NCBI GenBank assembly: GCA_934660965.1
Contig: CAKUIM010000014.1
Coordinates: forward strand, 1 to 52,935
Reading direction: 5' to 3'
Length of the DNA: 52,935 nt
Source of the DNA: an uncultured Oscillospiraceae bacterium
Lineage (GTDB): Bacteria; Bacillota; Clostridia; Oscillospirales; Oscillospiraceae
Made by a program: the position numbers and the translations under genes. This document shows positions 39,755 through 47,355 of the stretch, in pieces; positions within the stretch are counted from its first letter, which is position 1, and each line of letters begins with the position of its first letter. Below the pieces are notes generated by a model. That model saw only the letters and a list, made by a program, of their open reading frames with translations, was not told the DNA's origin and searched no databases.

Positions 39755-41464
39755 ATGTTGTCGCTGCTTCACATTGAGAATATCGCGGTGATCTCCCAGG
39801 CGGACATCGCCTTTGACGGCGGGCTCAATGTCCTCACCGGCGAGACGGGCGCGGGCAAGTCTATCGTCATCGACGCCATCGGCGCAATCATTGGCGAGCG
39901 CACCAGCCGGGAGCTCATCCGCACCGGCGCGCCGGCGGCCCGGGTGTCGGCGGTGTTCTGCGCCCTGCCCGCCCTGCCCTGGTTTGAGGAGCAGGGGCTC
40001 GGCCCCGACGAGAACGGCGAGCTTTTGATCGAGCGCACCATCCAGGCGGACGGGAAGAACATCTGCCGGGTCAACGGCCGGCCGGTTCTTGTGACCCAGC
40101 TGCGCAGCCTTGGCCGGCAGCTGCTGAACATCCACGGCCAGCACGACGGCCAGCAGCTGCTCGACGAGAGCTGCCACCTGACCTACCTGGACAGCTTCGG
40201 CGCCACCGGCGATGCGCTTGGCACTTATCAGGCCGCCTACGGGCGTCTGGGCGCGCTGCGCGCCCAGCTTGCCGCGCTGGAGATGGACGAGGGGGAGAAG
40301 GCGCGGCGGATTGACACCCTGCAATACCAGATCGGCGAGCTGGAGCGGGCCGAGCTGCGGGAGGGGGAGGAGGCGGAGCTCACCGAGCGCCGGGAGGTGC
40401 TGCGCAATGCCGAGCGCCTGACCGACGCCGTGGAGAGCGCCCTCCAGGCCCTCACCGGCGGGGACGAGGGAGAGGGCGCGGTGTCCCTGCTGTCCCAGGC
40501 GGCCCAGAGCCTTGCCTCCGGCGGGCGCTACAGCGCCGCCCTCTCGGAGCTTGCCGACAAGGCCGGGGAGCTGGGCTATGCCCTGGAGGACCTGGCCGAG
40601 CGGGTGCGGGACGAGCGCGGCGGCCTGGACTTTTACCCCGGGGAGCTTGACGAGATTGAAGAGCGGCTGGACGCCCTCTACCGCCTGAAGAAAAAGTACG
40701 GCGGCAGCGAGGGGGAGATGCTTGCCTATCTGGAACGCTGCCGCGGGGAGCTTGAAACCATCGAGCTCTCCGATGAGCGCCGCGCCCAGTTTGCCGGGCA
40801 GCTTGCCAAGGCCCGGGAGGAGGCCCGAGCCAAGGCCCAGGCCCTCTCCAAGGCGCGCGCCGCCGCCGCCTTGGCCCTGGCCGGGCGCATCCAGACGGAG
40901 CTTGCCCAGCTCGACATGCCAAAGGTGCGCTTCCAGGCAGAGATCACCCCTAAGACGTGTGAGGACGGCATGGACGAGACCGGCATGGACGACGTGCGCT
41001 TTCTCATGTCCGCCAACGCCGGGGAGGAGCTGCGGCCCATCCAGAAGATCGCCTCCGGCGGCGAGCTTGCCCGCATCATGCTGGCGCTGAAAAACGTGCT
41101 GGCGGAGAACGACACCGTCACCACCATGGTCTTTGACGAGGTGGACACCGGCGTGTCCGGCCGGGCGGCCCGGAAGGTGGCGGAAAAGCTCTTCGCCGTG
41201 GCCTGCGCCAGGCAGGTGCTGTGCGTGACCCATCTGCCCCAGATCGCCGCCATGGGCGACGTCCACTTCGTGGTGGAGAAGGGGGAGCGGGGCGGCCGCA
41301 CCTATACGGCGGTGGAGCGCCTTGACGACGCCGGCCGGGAGCAGGAGCTTGCCCGGCTCACCAGCGGCGAGCATATCACCCCCGCCGCCCTCGACAGCGC
41401 CCGGGAGAGCCTTGCCGACGCGGCCGCCTACAAGGCAAAGGCCGCCTCCGGCAAAAAGGGTTGA
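39755..41464 (+). CDS. recN: DNA repair protein RecN
   Basis: RecN is an SMC-like ATPase acting early in double-strand-break repair. The 569-aa product has the N-terminal Walker A GETGAGKSIVIDAIG near residue 30, a helical coiled-coil region rich in Glu, Leu and Arg in the middle, and the C-terminal ABC part with SGGELARIMLALK and the Walker B VFDEVDTGVSGRAAR. It ends the nusB-recN cluster. Its stop TGA (41462-41464) is part of the TTGACA -35 box of the tyrS promoter. Confidence 0.96.
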   Translation: MLSLLHIENIAVISQADIAFDGGLNVLTGETGAGKSIVIDAIGAIIGERTSRELIRTGAPAARVSAVFCALPALPWFEEQGLGPDENGELLIERTIQADGKNICRVNGRPVLVTQLRSLGRQLLNIHGQHDGQQLLDESCHLTYLDSFGATGDALGTYQAAYGRLGALRAQLAALEMDEGEKARRIDTLQYQIGELERAELREGEEAELTERREVLRNAERLTDAVESALQALTGGDEGEGAVSLLSQAAQSLASGGRYSAALSELADKAGELGYALEDLAERVRDERGGLDFYPGELDEIEERLDALYRLKKKYGGSEGEMLAYLERCRGELETIELSDERRAQFAGQLAKAREEARAKAQALSKARAAAALALAGRIQTELAQLDMPKVRFQAEITPKTCEDGMDETGMDDVRFLMSANAGEELRPIQKIASGGELARIMLALKNVLAENDTVTTMVFDEVDTGVSGRAARKVAEKLFAVACARQVLCVTHLPQIAAMGDVHFVVEKGERGGRTYTAVERLDDAGREQELARLTSGEHITPAALDSARESLADAAAYKAKAASGKKG

Positions 41465-41489
41465 CAAGAAAATTGCCTTGTGTTATCAT
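41461..41489 (+). promoter_or_regulatory. Sigma-A promoter of tyrS, overlapping the recN stop codon
   Basis: A perfect TTGACA (41461-41466), 17 bp, TATCAT (41484-41489). The last bases of recN, including its TGA, form the -35. Confidence 0.85.
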
Positions 41490-41495
41490 CAGGCC

Positions 41496-41749
41496 AATGC
41501 GGTGAAGAGGAAGAGTATCCCGGCGCAGCCTGCCCAGAGAGCCCCCGGCCGGTGGAAGGGGGAGAGGCGGCCGCGGAGAATACCCCTCGGAGCAGCCGCC
41601 CCAACGGGAGACCAAGTAGGGCAGGACGGGTGCGCCCGGTAAAGCGCATGAGTCGCAAGACTCTCTGAGGCTGTGCCCGCGAGGGCGCGGCGAACAGAGG
41701 TGGTACCGCGTTTCAACGCCCTCTGTCCTGCGGGACAGGGGGCTTTTTT
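41496..41749 (+). ncRNA. Tyrosine T-box leader (tRNA-sensing riboswitch) of tyrS
   Basis: T-box leaders sense uncharged tRNA and control termination before synthetase genes. The Stem I parts are visible: the AGTA S-turn motif at 41514-41517, AGAGAG at 41536-41541, GGTGGAAG at 41551-41558, and GAA followed by the specifier TAC (Tyr) at 41581-41583. The T-box core TGGTACCGCG is at 41701-41710, after GAACAGAGG; its variable base U pairs with the A73 discriminator expected for tRNA-Tyr. A terminator follows. The leader end is taken as the U-tract, and the start is estimated from the promoter. Confidence 0.93.
41718..41749 (+). terminator. T-box-controlled terminator before tyrS
   Basis: GCCCTCTGTCC (41718-41728) pairs with GGACAGGGGGC (41733-41743, one G-U pair), followed by six T (41744-41749). 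In the antiterminated state the upstream part pairs with the T-box core instead. Confidence 0.9.
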
Positions 41750-41793
41750 ATGCCGCCGGCCCCGTAAAATTAGAAAAAGTGAGGAACGCAAAA

Positions 41794-43020
41794 ATGGGAA
41801 TCTACGAAGAACTGCAGGCCCGGGGCCTCATCGCCCAGGTCACCAATGAGGAAGAGATCCGCAGTGTCATCAACAACGGCAAGGCGGTATTCTATATCGG
41901 CTTTGACTGCACCGCCGACTCCCTCACCGCCGGGCATTTCATGGCCCTGACGCTGATGAAGCGCCTGCAGATGGCGGGCAACCGGCCCATCGCCCTCATC
42001 GGCGGCGGCACCACCATGATCGGCGACCCCTCCGGCCGCACCGACATGCGCAAAATGCTCACCAAAGAGGACATCGACCACAACGCCGAGTGCTTCAAGC
42101 GCCAGATGGAGCGCTTTATCGAGTTTGGCGAGGGCAAGGCCATGATGCTCAACAACGCCGACTGGCTTTTGAAGCTCAACTATGTGGAGCTGCTGCGGGA
42201 GGTGGGCGCGTGCTTCTCCGTGAACAACATGCTCCGGGCCAAGTGTTACGAGCAGCGCATGGAGAAGGGCCTGAGCTTCCTGGAATTCAACTACATGATC
42301 ATGCAGAGCTACGACTTCTACCACATGTTCCAGACCGTGGGCTGCAACATGCAGTTCGGCGGCGACGACCAGTGGAGCAACATGCTCGGCGGCACGGAGC
42401 TCATCCGCCGCAAGCTGGGCAAGGACGCCTACGCCATGACCATCACCCTGCTTACCGACTCCCAGGGCAAGAAGATGGGCAAGACCGCCGGAAACGCCGT
42501 GTGGCTCGACCCCAACAAGACATCCCCCTACGAGTTCTACCAGTACTGGCGCAACGTGGGCGACGCGGACGTGATGAAGTGCATCCGCATGCTCACCTTC
42601 CTGCCCCTGGAGCAGATCGATGAGATGGACCGCTGGGAGGGCAGTGACCTCAACCGAGCCAAGGAGATCCTGGCCTACGAGCTCACCCGCATGGTCCACG
42701 GCGAGGAGGAAGCCGAGAAGGCTCAGTCCGCCGCAAGGGCGCTCTTTTCAACCGGCGGCGACAAGAGCTCCATGCCCACCACCGCCCTTGCCGAGGGCGA
42801 CTTTGCCGACGGAAAGATCGGCGCGCTGTCTCTGCTTGTCAAGTGCGGCCTGGCCGCCTCCAACGGCGAGGCCCGGCGGCTCATCCAGCAGGGCGGCGTT
42901 GTGTTGGGCGAGGATAAGATGACCGACCCCGCCGCCCAGTTTACCCGCGACACCTTTGCCGGCGACGGCGTCATCATCCGCAAGGGCAAGAAGGTATTCC
43001 ACTGCGCAAGGCTGGCGTAA
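41794..43020 (+). CDS. tyrS: Tyrosyl-tRNA synthetase
   Basis: TyrS charges tRNA-Tyr. The 408-aa class I synthetase has the Rossmann fold with FYIGFDCTADSLTAGHF (HIGH-type motif), the tyrosine-binding QFGGDDQWSNM, the KMSKS-type loop GKKMGKTAGN, and a C-terminal S4 domain (VKCGLAASNGEARRLIQQGG). ATG 41794 has GAGG 9 nt upstream; a GTG at 41779 would fall ahead of that site. Expression is controlled by the T-box leader, matching the Tyr specifier. Confidence 0.96.
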   Translation: MGIYEELQARGLIAQVTNEEEIRSVINNGKAVFYIGFDCTADSLTAGHFMALTLMKRLQMAGNRPIALIGGGTTMIGDPSGRTDMRKMLTKEDIDHNAECFKRQMERFIEFGEGKAMMLNNADWLLKLNYVELLREVGACFSVNNMLRAKCYEQRMEKGLSFLEFNYMIMQSYDFYHMFQTVGCNMQFGGDDQWSNMLGGTELIRRKLGKDAYAMTITLLTDSQGKKMGKTAGNAVWLDPNKTSPYEFYQYWRNVGDADVMKCIRMLTFLPLEQIDEMDRWEGSDLNRAKEILAYELTRMVHGEEEAEKAQSAARALFSTGGDKSSMPTTALAEGDFADGKIGALSLLVKCGLAASNGEARRLIQQGGVVLGEDKMTDPAAQFTRDTFAGDGVIIRKGKKVFHCARLA

Positions 43021-43064
43021 GGCTGCCCGGCGCAGCCAGAAGCATACGGCAATTTCCCCATACA

Positions 43065-43103
43065 AAAAGCCTCCGTATGGCGCTTGGCCATACGGAGGCT
43101 TTT
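43065..43103. terminator. Bidirectional terminator between tyrS and copA
   Basis: A perfect 17-bp inverted repeat (43065-43081 and 43087-43103) with loop GCTTG begins AAAA and ends TTTT, serving convergent tyrS (plus) and copA (minus). Confidence 0.9.
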
Positions 43104-43118
43104 CGTTTGAGGCGGGGC

Positions 43119-43319
43119 TTACCGGATACCGGTGACCTGGTAGCCGGCGTCCTCCACGGCGGCGCGGATAGCGTCATCGCTGACGTCGCCGGTGACGACG
43201 GCGGACTTGCTGTCCAGATCCACCACGGCGGTGACGCCGGGCAGGGCATTGAGGGCTTTTGTGACGTGAGCCGCGCAGTGCTGGCACATCATGCCTTCGA
43301 TCGTAACTTTCTTTTCCAT
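43119..43319 (-). CDS. Possible internally initiated CopZ-like copper chaperone (in frame within copA)
   Basis: The last 66 codons of copA, from an in-frame ATG (43319-43317), encode one complete HMA domain (MEKKVTIEGMMCQHCAAHV at the start, ending GYQVTGIR), close to the usual CopZ length. AAAGGAG lies at 43331-43337, 11 nt before this ATG. CopZ carries Cu(I) to CopA and to the CsoR or CopY regulator. No separate copZ gene is in the window. Internal initiation is inferred from the sequence only; it may simply be a covalent domain of CopA. Confidence 0.4.
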   Translation of the reverse strand: MEKKVTIEGMMCQHCAAHVTKALNALPGVTAVVDLDSKSAVVTGDVSDDAIRAAVEDAGYQVTGIR

Positions 43320-45671
43320 GGGCTTTGTATCTCCTTTCAGTTCCGGAACGGCGGAGCCGCTCTCAGTGTTGACGGGGCCGGATTTGGCGGCGGGGGCCGC
43401 CTTCTGAATACTGGGCTTGAAAAACCGCAGGCGCAGGGCGTTGGTCACCACGCACACGGAGGACAGGCTCATGGCGGCGGCGGCGAACATGGGGGAGAGC
43501 TGCAAATGAAAGATGGGGTAGAACATGCCGGCGGCCAGGGGGATGCAGATGATGTTGTAGAAGAAGGCCCAGAACAGGTTCTGCTTGACGTTGCGGATGG
43601 TGGCCCGGGAGAGCTCCACCGCGGTGACGGCGTCGGCAAGGTCGCTCTTCATCAGCACAATGTCGGCGGACTCGATGGCAACGTCGGTGCCCGCGCCGAT
43701 GGCAAGGCCCACGTCCGCCCGGACAAGAGCGGGCGCGTCATTGATGCCGTCGCCCACCATGGCCACCTTCTCGCCCTGCTCCTGCAGGGCGGCCACCTGC
43801 CGCTCCTTATCGGTGGGCAGAACCTCGGAGATGACCCGGGTCAGGCCCAGCTCCTTCCCGATGGCCTCGGCGGTGCGGCGGTTGTCGCCGGTGAGCATGG
43901 CGACCTTCAGCCCCAGCCTCCGGAAGCCCTCGATGGCGGCGCGGCTGCCGGGCTTGACGGTGTCGGCCACGGCGATGATGCCGATGGGCCTGCCGTCCTG
44001 CACGAAGAAGAGGGGCGTCTTGCCCTGCTGGGCAAGCTGGTCGGCAATCATCTGGTCCTGACCCAGGGAGACCCCCGCGTCGGCAAGCATGGCGGCGTTG
44101 CCCGCAAGGTACTGCGCGCCCTGCACCTCGCCCCGGACGCCCTTGCCGTGGACGGCCTCAAAGCCGGTGACAGGGCACAGGGGGATATGGCGGCGCTCGG
44201 CCTCGTCCACCACGGCGGCGGCCAGAGGGTGCTCCGACGGCTTTTCCAGGCTTGCGGCCACGCACAAAAGCTCCTCCGCGGTGGTGGAGCCCAGGGGGTA
44301 GAGGTCAGTGACCCGGGGATTGCCCTCGGTGATGGTGCCGGTCTTGTCCAGCACCACGGTGGTGACGGAGCGCAGAGTTTCCAGCCCTTCGGCGGATTTC
44401 ACCAGAATGCCGTGCTCCGCGCCCTTGCCCGTGCCCACCATGATGGCCACCGGGGTGGCAAGGCCCAGGGCGCAGGGGCAGGAGATGACCAGTACCGCAA
44501 CACCGGAGGTCAGGGCCATCTCCGCCGACCCGGTGACGATGAGCCACACCGCGGCGGTGACCAGGGCGATGCCCATCACCACCGGGACGAACACGCCCGC
44601 CACCCGGTCGGCAAGCTTTGCGATGGGGGCCTTGGAGGAGGCGGCCTCGTCCACCAGGCGGATCATCTGGGCCAGGGTGGTGTCCTGTCCCACCCGGGTG
44701 GCCCGGACGGTGAGGACGCCGGAGCGGTTGATGGAGGCGGAAATCACCGTGTCTCCCGGCGCCTTGTCCACCGGGATGGACTCGCCGGTGAGGGCGGATT
44801 CGTCCACCGAGGACGCACCCTCGGTCACAACGCCGTCCACCGGGATAGAGCCGCCGGGCCGCACCAGGACGAGGTCGCCCAGCTGCACCTGCTCCACCGG
44901 CACCTCAACCTCCCGGCCGTCCCGGAGGACGGTGGCCATCTTGGGGGCCAGGTCGATGAGCCGGGCGATGGCCTGGCCCGTCTTGCCCTTGGAGCGGGTC
45001 TCCAGATACTTGCCCAGAGTGATGAGGGTGAGGATCATGCCGGCGGACTCGAAGTAGAGGTCCATGGAGTATTTCTCCACCACCGCCATGTCCATGTGCC
45101 CAAGGCCCCAGCCGATGCGGTACAGGGCAAAGACGCCGTAGATCACGGCGGCGGCGGAGCCTACGGCGATGAGGGAGTCCATGTTGGGGGAGAGGCGGAA
45201 GAGAGTCTTGAAGCCCACCCGGTAGTACTTCTGGTTGATGACCATGATGGGCACGGTGAGCAGGAACAGCGTCAGGGTGTAGGTCATGGCGTTTTCCATG
45301 CCGTGGAAGAAGCGGGGGATGGGCCAGCCCATCATGTGGCCCATGGAGAGATAAAAGAGGGGGATGAGGAATACGAAGGAGGCGATGAGTCGGGCTTTCA
45401 TGCTCTTGAGCTCGTCCTCCATGGTGCTGGGCGCGGGGACGGGGGCGGCGCTCTGCCCCGGTGCGGCGGGGAGGGACGCGCCGTAGCCCGCCTTTTCCAC
45501 CGCGGCGATGACGGCCTCGGGCGTGACGGAATCGTCGCCCTCCACCGTCATGGAGCCGCCCAGCAGGTTCACATTCACGTCCTGCACCCCTGGCACCTTC
45601 CGCACGGTCTTGTCCACATGGGCGGAGCACGCGGAGCAGGTCATGCCGGTGACGGTAAACTTTTGCTTCAT
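43119..45671 (-). CDS. copA: Copper-exporting P1B-type ATPase with an extra C-terminal CopZ-like domain
   Basis: CopA pumps Cu(I) out of the cell. The 850-aa product has an N-terminal HMA domain (GMTCSACSAH, residues 9-18), membrane helices, the TGES actuator motif near 295, the CPC transport motif near 397 (ISCPCALGLATP), the phosphorylation motif DKTGT with D near 442, and GDGIND near 638. After the last helices comes a Pro/Ala/Ser-rich linker and a second HMA domain at 785-850 (GMMCQHCAAH). ATG 45671 is 8 nt after GGTGG; the frame to 45770 is non-coding leader. A Shine-Dalgarno-like AAAGGAG precedes Met785, so a free CopZ may also be made. Confidence 0.95.
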   Translation of the reverse strand: MKQKFTVTGMTCSACSAHVDKTVRKVPGVQDVNVNLLGGSMTVEGDDSVTPEAVIAAVEKAGYGASLPAAPGQSAAPVPAPSTMEDELKSMKARLIASFVFLIPLFYLSMGHMMGWPIPRFFHGMENAMTYTLTLFLLTVPIMVINQKYYRVGFKTLFRLSPNMDSLIAVGSAAAVIYGVFALYRIGWGLGHMDMAVVEKYSMDLYFESAGMILTLITLGKYLETRSKGKTGQAIARLIDLAPKMATVLRDGREVEVPVEQVQLGDLVLVRPGGSIPVDGVVTEGASSVDESALTGESIPVDKAPGDTVISASINRSGVLTVRATRVGQDTTLAQMIRLVDEAASSKAPIAKLADRVAGVFVPVVMGIALVTAAVWLIVTGSAEMALTSGVAVLVISCPCALGLATPVAIMVGTGKGAEHGILVKSAEGLETLRSVTTVVLDKTGTITEGNPRVTDLYPLGSTTAEELLCVAASLEKPSEHPLAAAVVDEAERRHIPLCPVTGFEAVHGKGVRGEVQGAQYLAGNAAMLADAGVSLGQDQMIADQLAQQGKTPLFFVQDGRPIGIIAVADTVKPGSRAAIEGFRRLGLKVAMLTGDNRRTAEAIGKELGLTRVISEVLPTDKERQVAALQEQGEKVAMVGDGINDAPALVRADVGLAIGAGTDVAIESADIVLMKSDLADAVTAVELSRATIRNVKQNLFWAFFYNIICIPLAAGMFYPIFHLQLSPMFAAAAMSLSSVCVVTNALRLRFFKPSIQKAAPAAKSGPVNTESGSAVPELKGDTKPMEKKVTIEGMMCQHCAAHVTKALNALPGVTAVVDLDSKSAVVTGDVSDDAIRAAVEDAGYQVTGIR

Positions 45672-45850
45672 ATTAAAACCACCAGACTTTCGATAAGGGG
45701 TGCTCCGCCCATGCGCGCCGCGGGTGCGGCGTAAAATTCGGAGCGAAGCGGAGAATTTCCCGAAGGGCAAATTCGGTTTGTGCCTTTTTGCCGCCCTTCC
45801 GGCGGCGGGGCAGGGGAAACGGCTGCGTTTTCCCGTAAAATGAATAACCT
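45672..45850 (-). other. Leader between csoR and copA with several inverted repeats
   Basis: These 179 bp contain no gene. On the coding (minus) strand I see GCCGCC/GGCGGC with a 5-nt loop near 45789-45805, a GGGAAAAC/GTTTCCC pair near 45815-45840, and an AAATTC/GAATTT pair framing CTCCGCTTCGCTCC near 45730-45757. None has a U-tract for minus-strand termination, so csoR-copA read-through remains possible; no clear second promoter is seen. Confidence 0.45.
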
Positions 45851-46111
45851 TTACAGCAGCTTGTCCAGAGCCTTTACAAGCTCGTCCACCTTGGCAGAGC
45901 GCTCGGCATCGTCCCTGGCATGCTCCACGCAGTGCTTGAGATGGGCGGAGAGAATCTCCCGGTTGGCACGGCGGAGCATGGCGTCCGCCGCCGACACCTG
46001 CTGGGAGATGTCCATACAGTACCGGTCCTCCTCCACCATGCGGATGATGCCGTCCAGCTGCCCGCGGGCGGTTTTCAGCAAGCGCAGGATGTGCGCCTGG
46101 TCTGCCATCAT
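45851..46111 (-). CDS. csoR: CsoR-type copper-sensing repressor
   Basis: CsoR represses copper export genes until Cu(I) binds. The 86-aa all-helical product has the ligand set C32, H57 and C61 with spacings 25 and 4, exactly those of the copper-sensing CsoR group (Cys-His-Cys), in RYCMDISQQ and SAHLKHCVEH. ATG 46111 is 6 nt after GGGAGGG; ATG 46108 is an alternative. It lies upstream of copA on the same strand, and its promoter carries a CsoR-like operator, so it probably regulates itself and copA. Confidence 0.93.
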   Translation of the reverse strand: MMADQAHILRLLKTARGQLDGIIRMVEEDRYCMDISQQVSAADAMLRRANREILSAHLKHCVEHARDDAERSAKVDELVKALDKLL

Positions 46112-46129
46112 AGATAGCCCTCCCTTCAA

Positions 46130-46146
46130 TACCCCCCTGGGGTGTA
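46130..46146 (-). promoter_or_regulatory. Probable CsoR operator
   Basis: TACCCCCCTGGGGTGTA is a GC-centred inverted repeat (ACCCC/GGGGT) like the known CsoR box (TACCC...GGGTA). It begins six bases after the -10, over the transcription start. Confidence 0.7.
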
Positions 46147-46151
46147 GTGTT

Positions 46152-46180
46152 ATCCTACAACACTAGTGGGAGATTGTCAA
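46152..46180 (-). promoter_or_regulatory. Sigma-A promoter of csoR (and probably copA)
   Basis: On the minus strand a perfect TTGACA (46175-46180), 17 bp, TAGGAT (46152-46157). A second inverted repeat TAGTGTT-N7-AACACTA (46145-46151 and 46159-46165) spans the -10. Confidence 0.8.
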
Positions 46181-46192
46181 GGGGGAAACATG

Positions 46193-46226
46193 AAAAAAGA
46201 TCCCCGCTCCGGATGGGAGCGGGGAT
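46193..46226 (-). terminator. Terminator downstream of the DUF378 gene
   Basis: On the minus strand ATCCCCGCTCC (from 46226-46216) pairs with GGAGCGGGGAT (46210-46200) over a 5-nt loop, followed by C then six T (46198-46193). It isolates the csoR promoter from upstream transcription. Confidence 0.88.
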
Positions 46227-46238
46227 AAAGGGTGCGCG

Positions 46239-46457
46239 TCAGGTGTGCTGGCGGCGGTTGTCGCCGCAGCCGGGGCGGAAGAGCAGGGTCAGGCACCACA
46301 GCGCGGCCACCGCCACCACCACATAGATGGTGCGGGCCAGCCAGGTGCCGGAGCCGCCGGAAATCAGGGCCACCAAATCCAGATTGAAAAGGCCGATACA
46401 GCCCCAGTTGACGCCGCCGATAATGGCAAGGGTCAGGGCGATCTTGTCGAGAACCAT
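46239..46457 (-). CDS. DUF378 family small membrane protein (YuzA-like)
   Basis: The 72-aa product has two membrane helices: IALTLAIIGGVNWGCIGLFNL, with the DUF378 hallmark GGVNWG, and TIYVVVAVAALWCLTLLF, then a short polar tail. Function of the family is unknown. The start is taken as ATG 46457, 9 nt after AGGAGG; ATG 46463 (3 nt from that site) is possible. An upstream hairpin overlaps the ribosome binding site. It is followed by its own terminator. Confidence 0.82.
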   Translation of the reverse strand: MVLDKIALTLAIIGGVNWGCIGLFNLDLVALISGGSGTWLARTIYVVVAVAALWCLTLLFRPGCGDNRRQHT

Positions 46458-46469
46458 ATTCATAAACCT

Positions 46470-46485
46470 CCTTTGTGCGCAAAGG
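46470..46485 (-). promoter_or_regulatory. Small hairpin overlapping the Shine-Dalgarno site of the DUF378 gene
   Basis: CCTTTG/CAAAGG (46470-46475 and 46480-46485) with a 4-nt loop includes part of the AAAGGAGG site (46467-46474). It may lower translation or be chance; the stem is short. Confidence 0.4.
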
Positions 46486-46535
46486 TAGTTTATGAACGCG
46501 CCGCCCATCCTATACGGGGCCGGGGCAGGCTGGCG

Positions 46536-46937
46536 TTAATTACCGGTCAGCGAGTCGGGGCCGAAGCCGTAGGGCATGAGCTCCTTGAGGGGGAGCTTGA
46601 CAAACTGCCGGTCGGCGCGGGCGATGAGGACCGGCAGGTCCGGGGCGAATTCGTAAAGGAACTGCCGGCAGGCGCCGCAGGGCCAGCAGTAGTCCTCGCT
46701 GTTGCCCACAACGGCCAGGCGCACCCAGTCGGTGCGGTGGCCCTCGCTGATGGCCTTTACCGCAGCGGTGCGCTCGGCGCAGATGGTGGAGCCGAAGGCG
46801 GAATTCTCAATGTTGCAGCCGGTGAATACGCTGCCGTCGGCACACAGCAGTGCCGCGCCCACGGGGAAATGGGAATAGGGGGAGTAAGAGTGCTCCAGCA
46901 TGGTGAAGGCAAGGTCCACAAGCTCGCGGTCGGTCAT
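46536..46937 (-). CDS. cdd: Cytidine deaminase
   Basis: Cdd deaminates cytidine and deoxycytidine in pyrimidine salvage. The 133-aa product has SPYSHFPVGAALL, GCNIENSAFGSTICAERTA with the zinc Cys and catalytic Glu (CAE), and the second zinc motif PCGACRQFLYEF. ATG 46937 follows AAGGAGGGG. It is the last gene of a minus-strand cluster that includes rsfS and nadD-yqeK; linkage to these is loose functionally. Confidence 0.95.
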   Translation of the reverse strand: MTDRELVDLAFTMLEHSYSPYSHFPVGAALLCADGSVFTGCNIENSAFGSTICAERTAAVKAISEGHRTDWVRLAVVGNSEDYCWPCGACRQFLYEFAPDLPVLIARADRQFVKLPLKELMPYGFGPDSLTGN

Positions 46938-46969
46938 AAAAACCCCTCCTTATTTCAGAAATTCAAGGA

Positions 46970-47329
46970 TCAGTCCCGGGTGAGGTACTGGGAGATATCC
47001 ACCGGCGCGGCGTCGGACCACAGCCGCTCCAGGGAGTAGAACTCCCGTGCCTCGTCGGTAAAGATATGGACCACCACGCTGGAGTAGTCCATCAGCGTCC
47101 ACTGACCGCCCCGGTGGCCCTCCACGTGGTGGGGCTCCTCGCCGCCCCGGGACATGGCCTCCTCCACGGCGTCGGCCAGGGCCTTGACCTGGGTGTTGGA
47201 GGTGCCGTTGCAGATGACGAAATAGTCGGCCAGGGTGGTCTGGTCGGCGGTATACAGCGCCCGGATGTCCCGGGCCTTCTTGCTGTCCAGGGCGCGGACG
47301 GCGGTGATGAGCATTTCCTGTTCGGTCAT
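46970..47329 (-). CDS. rsfS: Ribosomal silencing factor RsfS
   Basis: RsfS binds protein L14 and blocks subunit joining when nutrients are scarce. The 119-aa product has the family features: AVRALDSKKARDIRALYT, TLADYFVICNGTSNTQVKALAD (in part), HVEGHRGGQWTLMDYSSVVVHIF (in part) and EAREFYSLERLWSDA. ATG 47329 gives the canonical N-terminus, although the best GGAG is 13 nt upstream. An in-frame GTG at 47359 would overlap the end of the LCP gene by four bases. The order yhbY, nadD-yqeK, LCP, rsfS is conserved in Clostridia. Confidence 0.93.
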   Translation of the reverse strand: MTEQEMLITAVRALDSKKARDIRALYTADQTTLADYFVICNGTSNTQVKALADAVEEAMSRGGEEPHHVEGHRGGQWTLMDYSSVVVHIFTDEAREFYSLERLWSDAAPVDISQYLTRD

Positions 47330-47355
47330 ATTGGGTGATTGGCTCCTTTCGTGGC

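Noticed and set aside
43077..45734. An 885-aa open frame on the plus strand
   Set aside because: It is the antisense shadow of copA, full of Gly, His and Asp, with no domain and no ribosome binding site.
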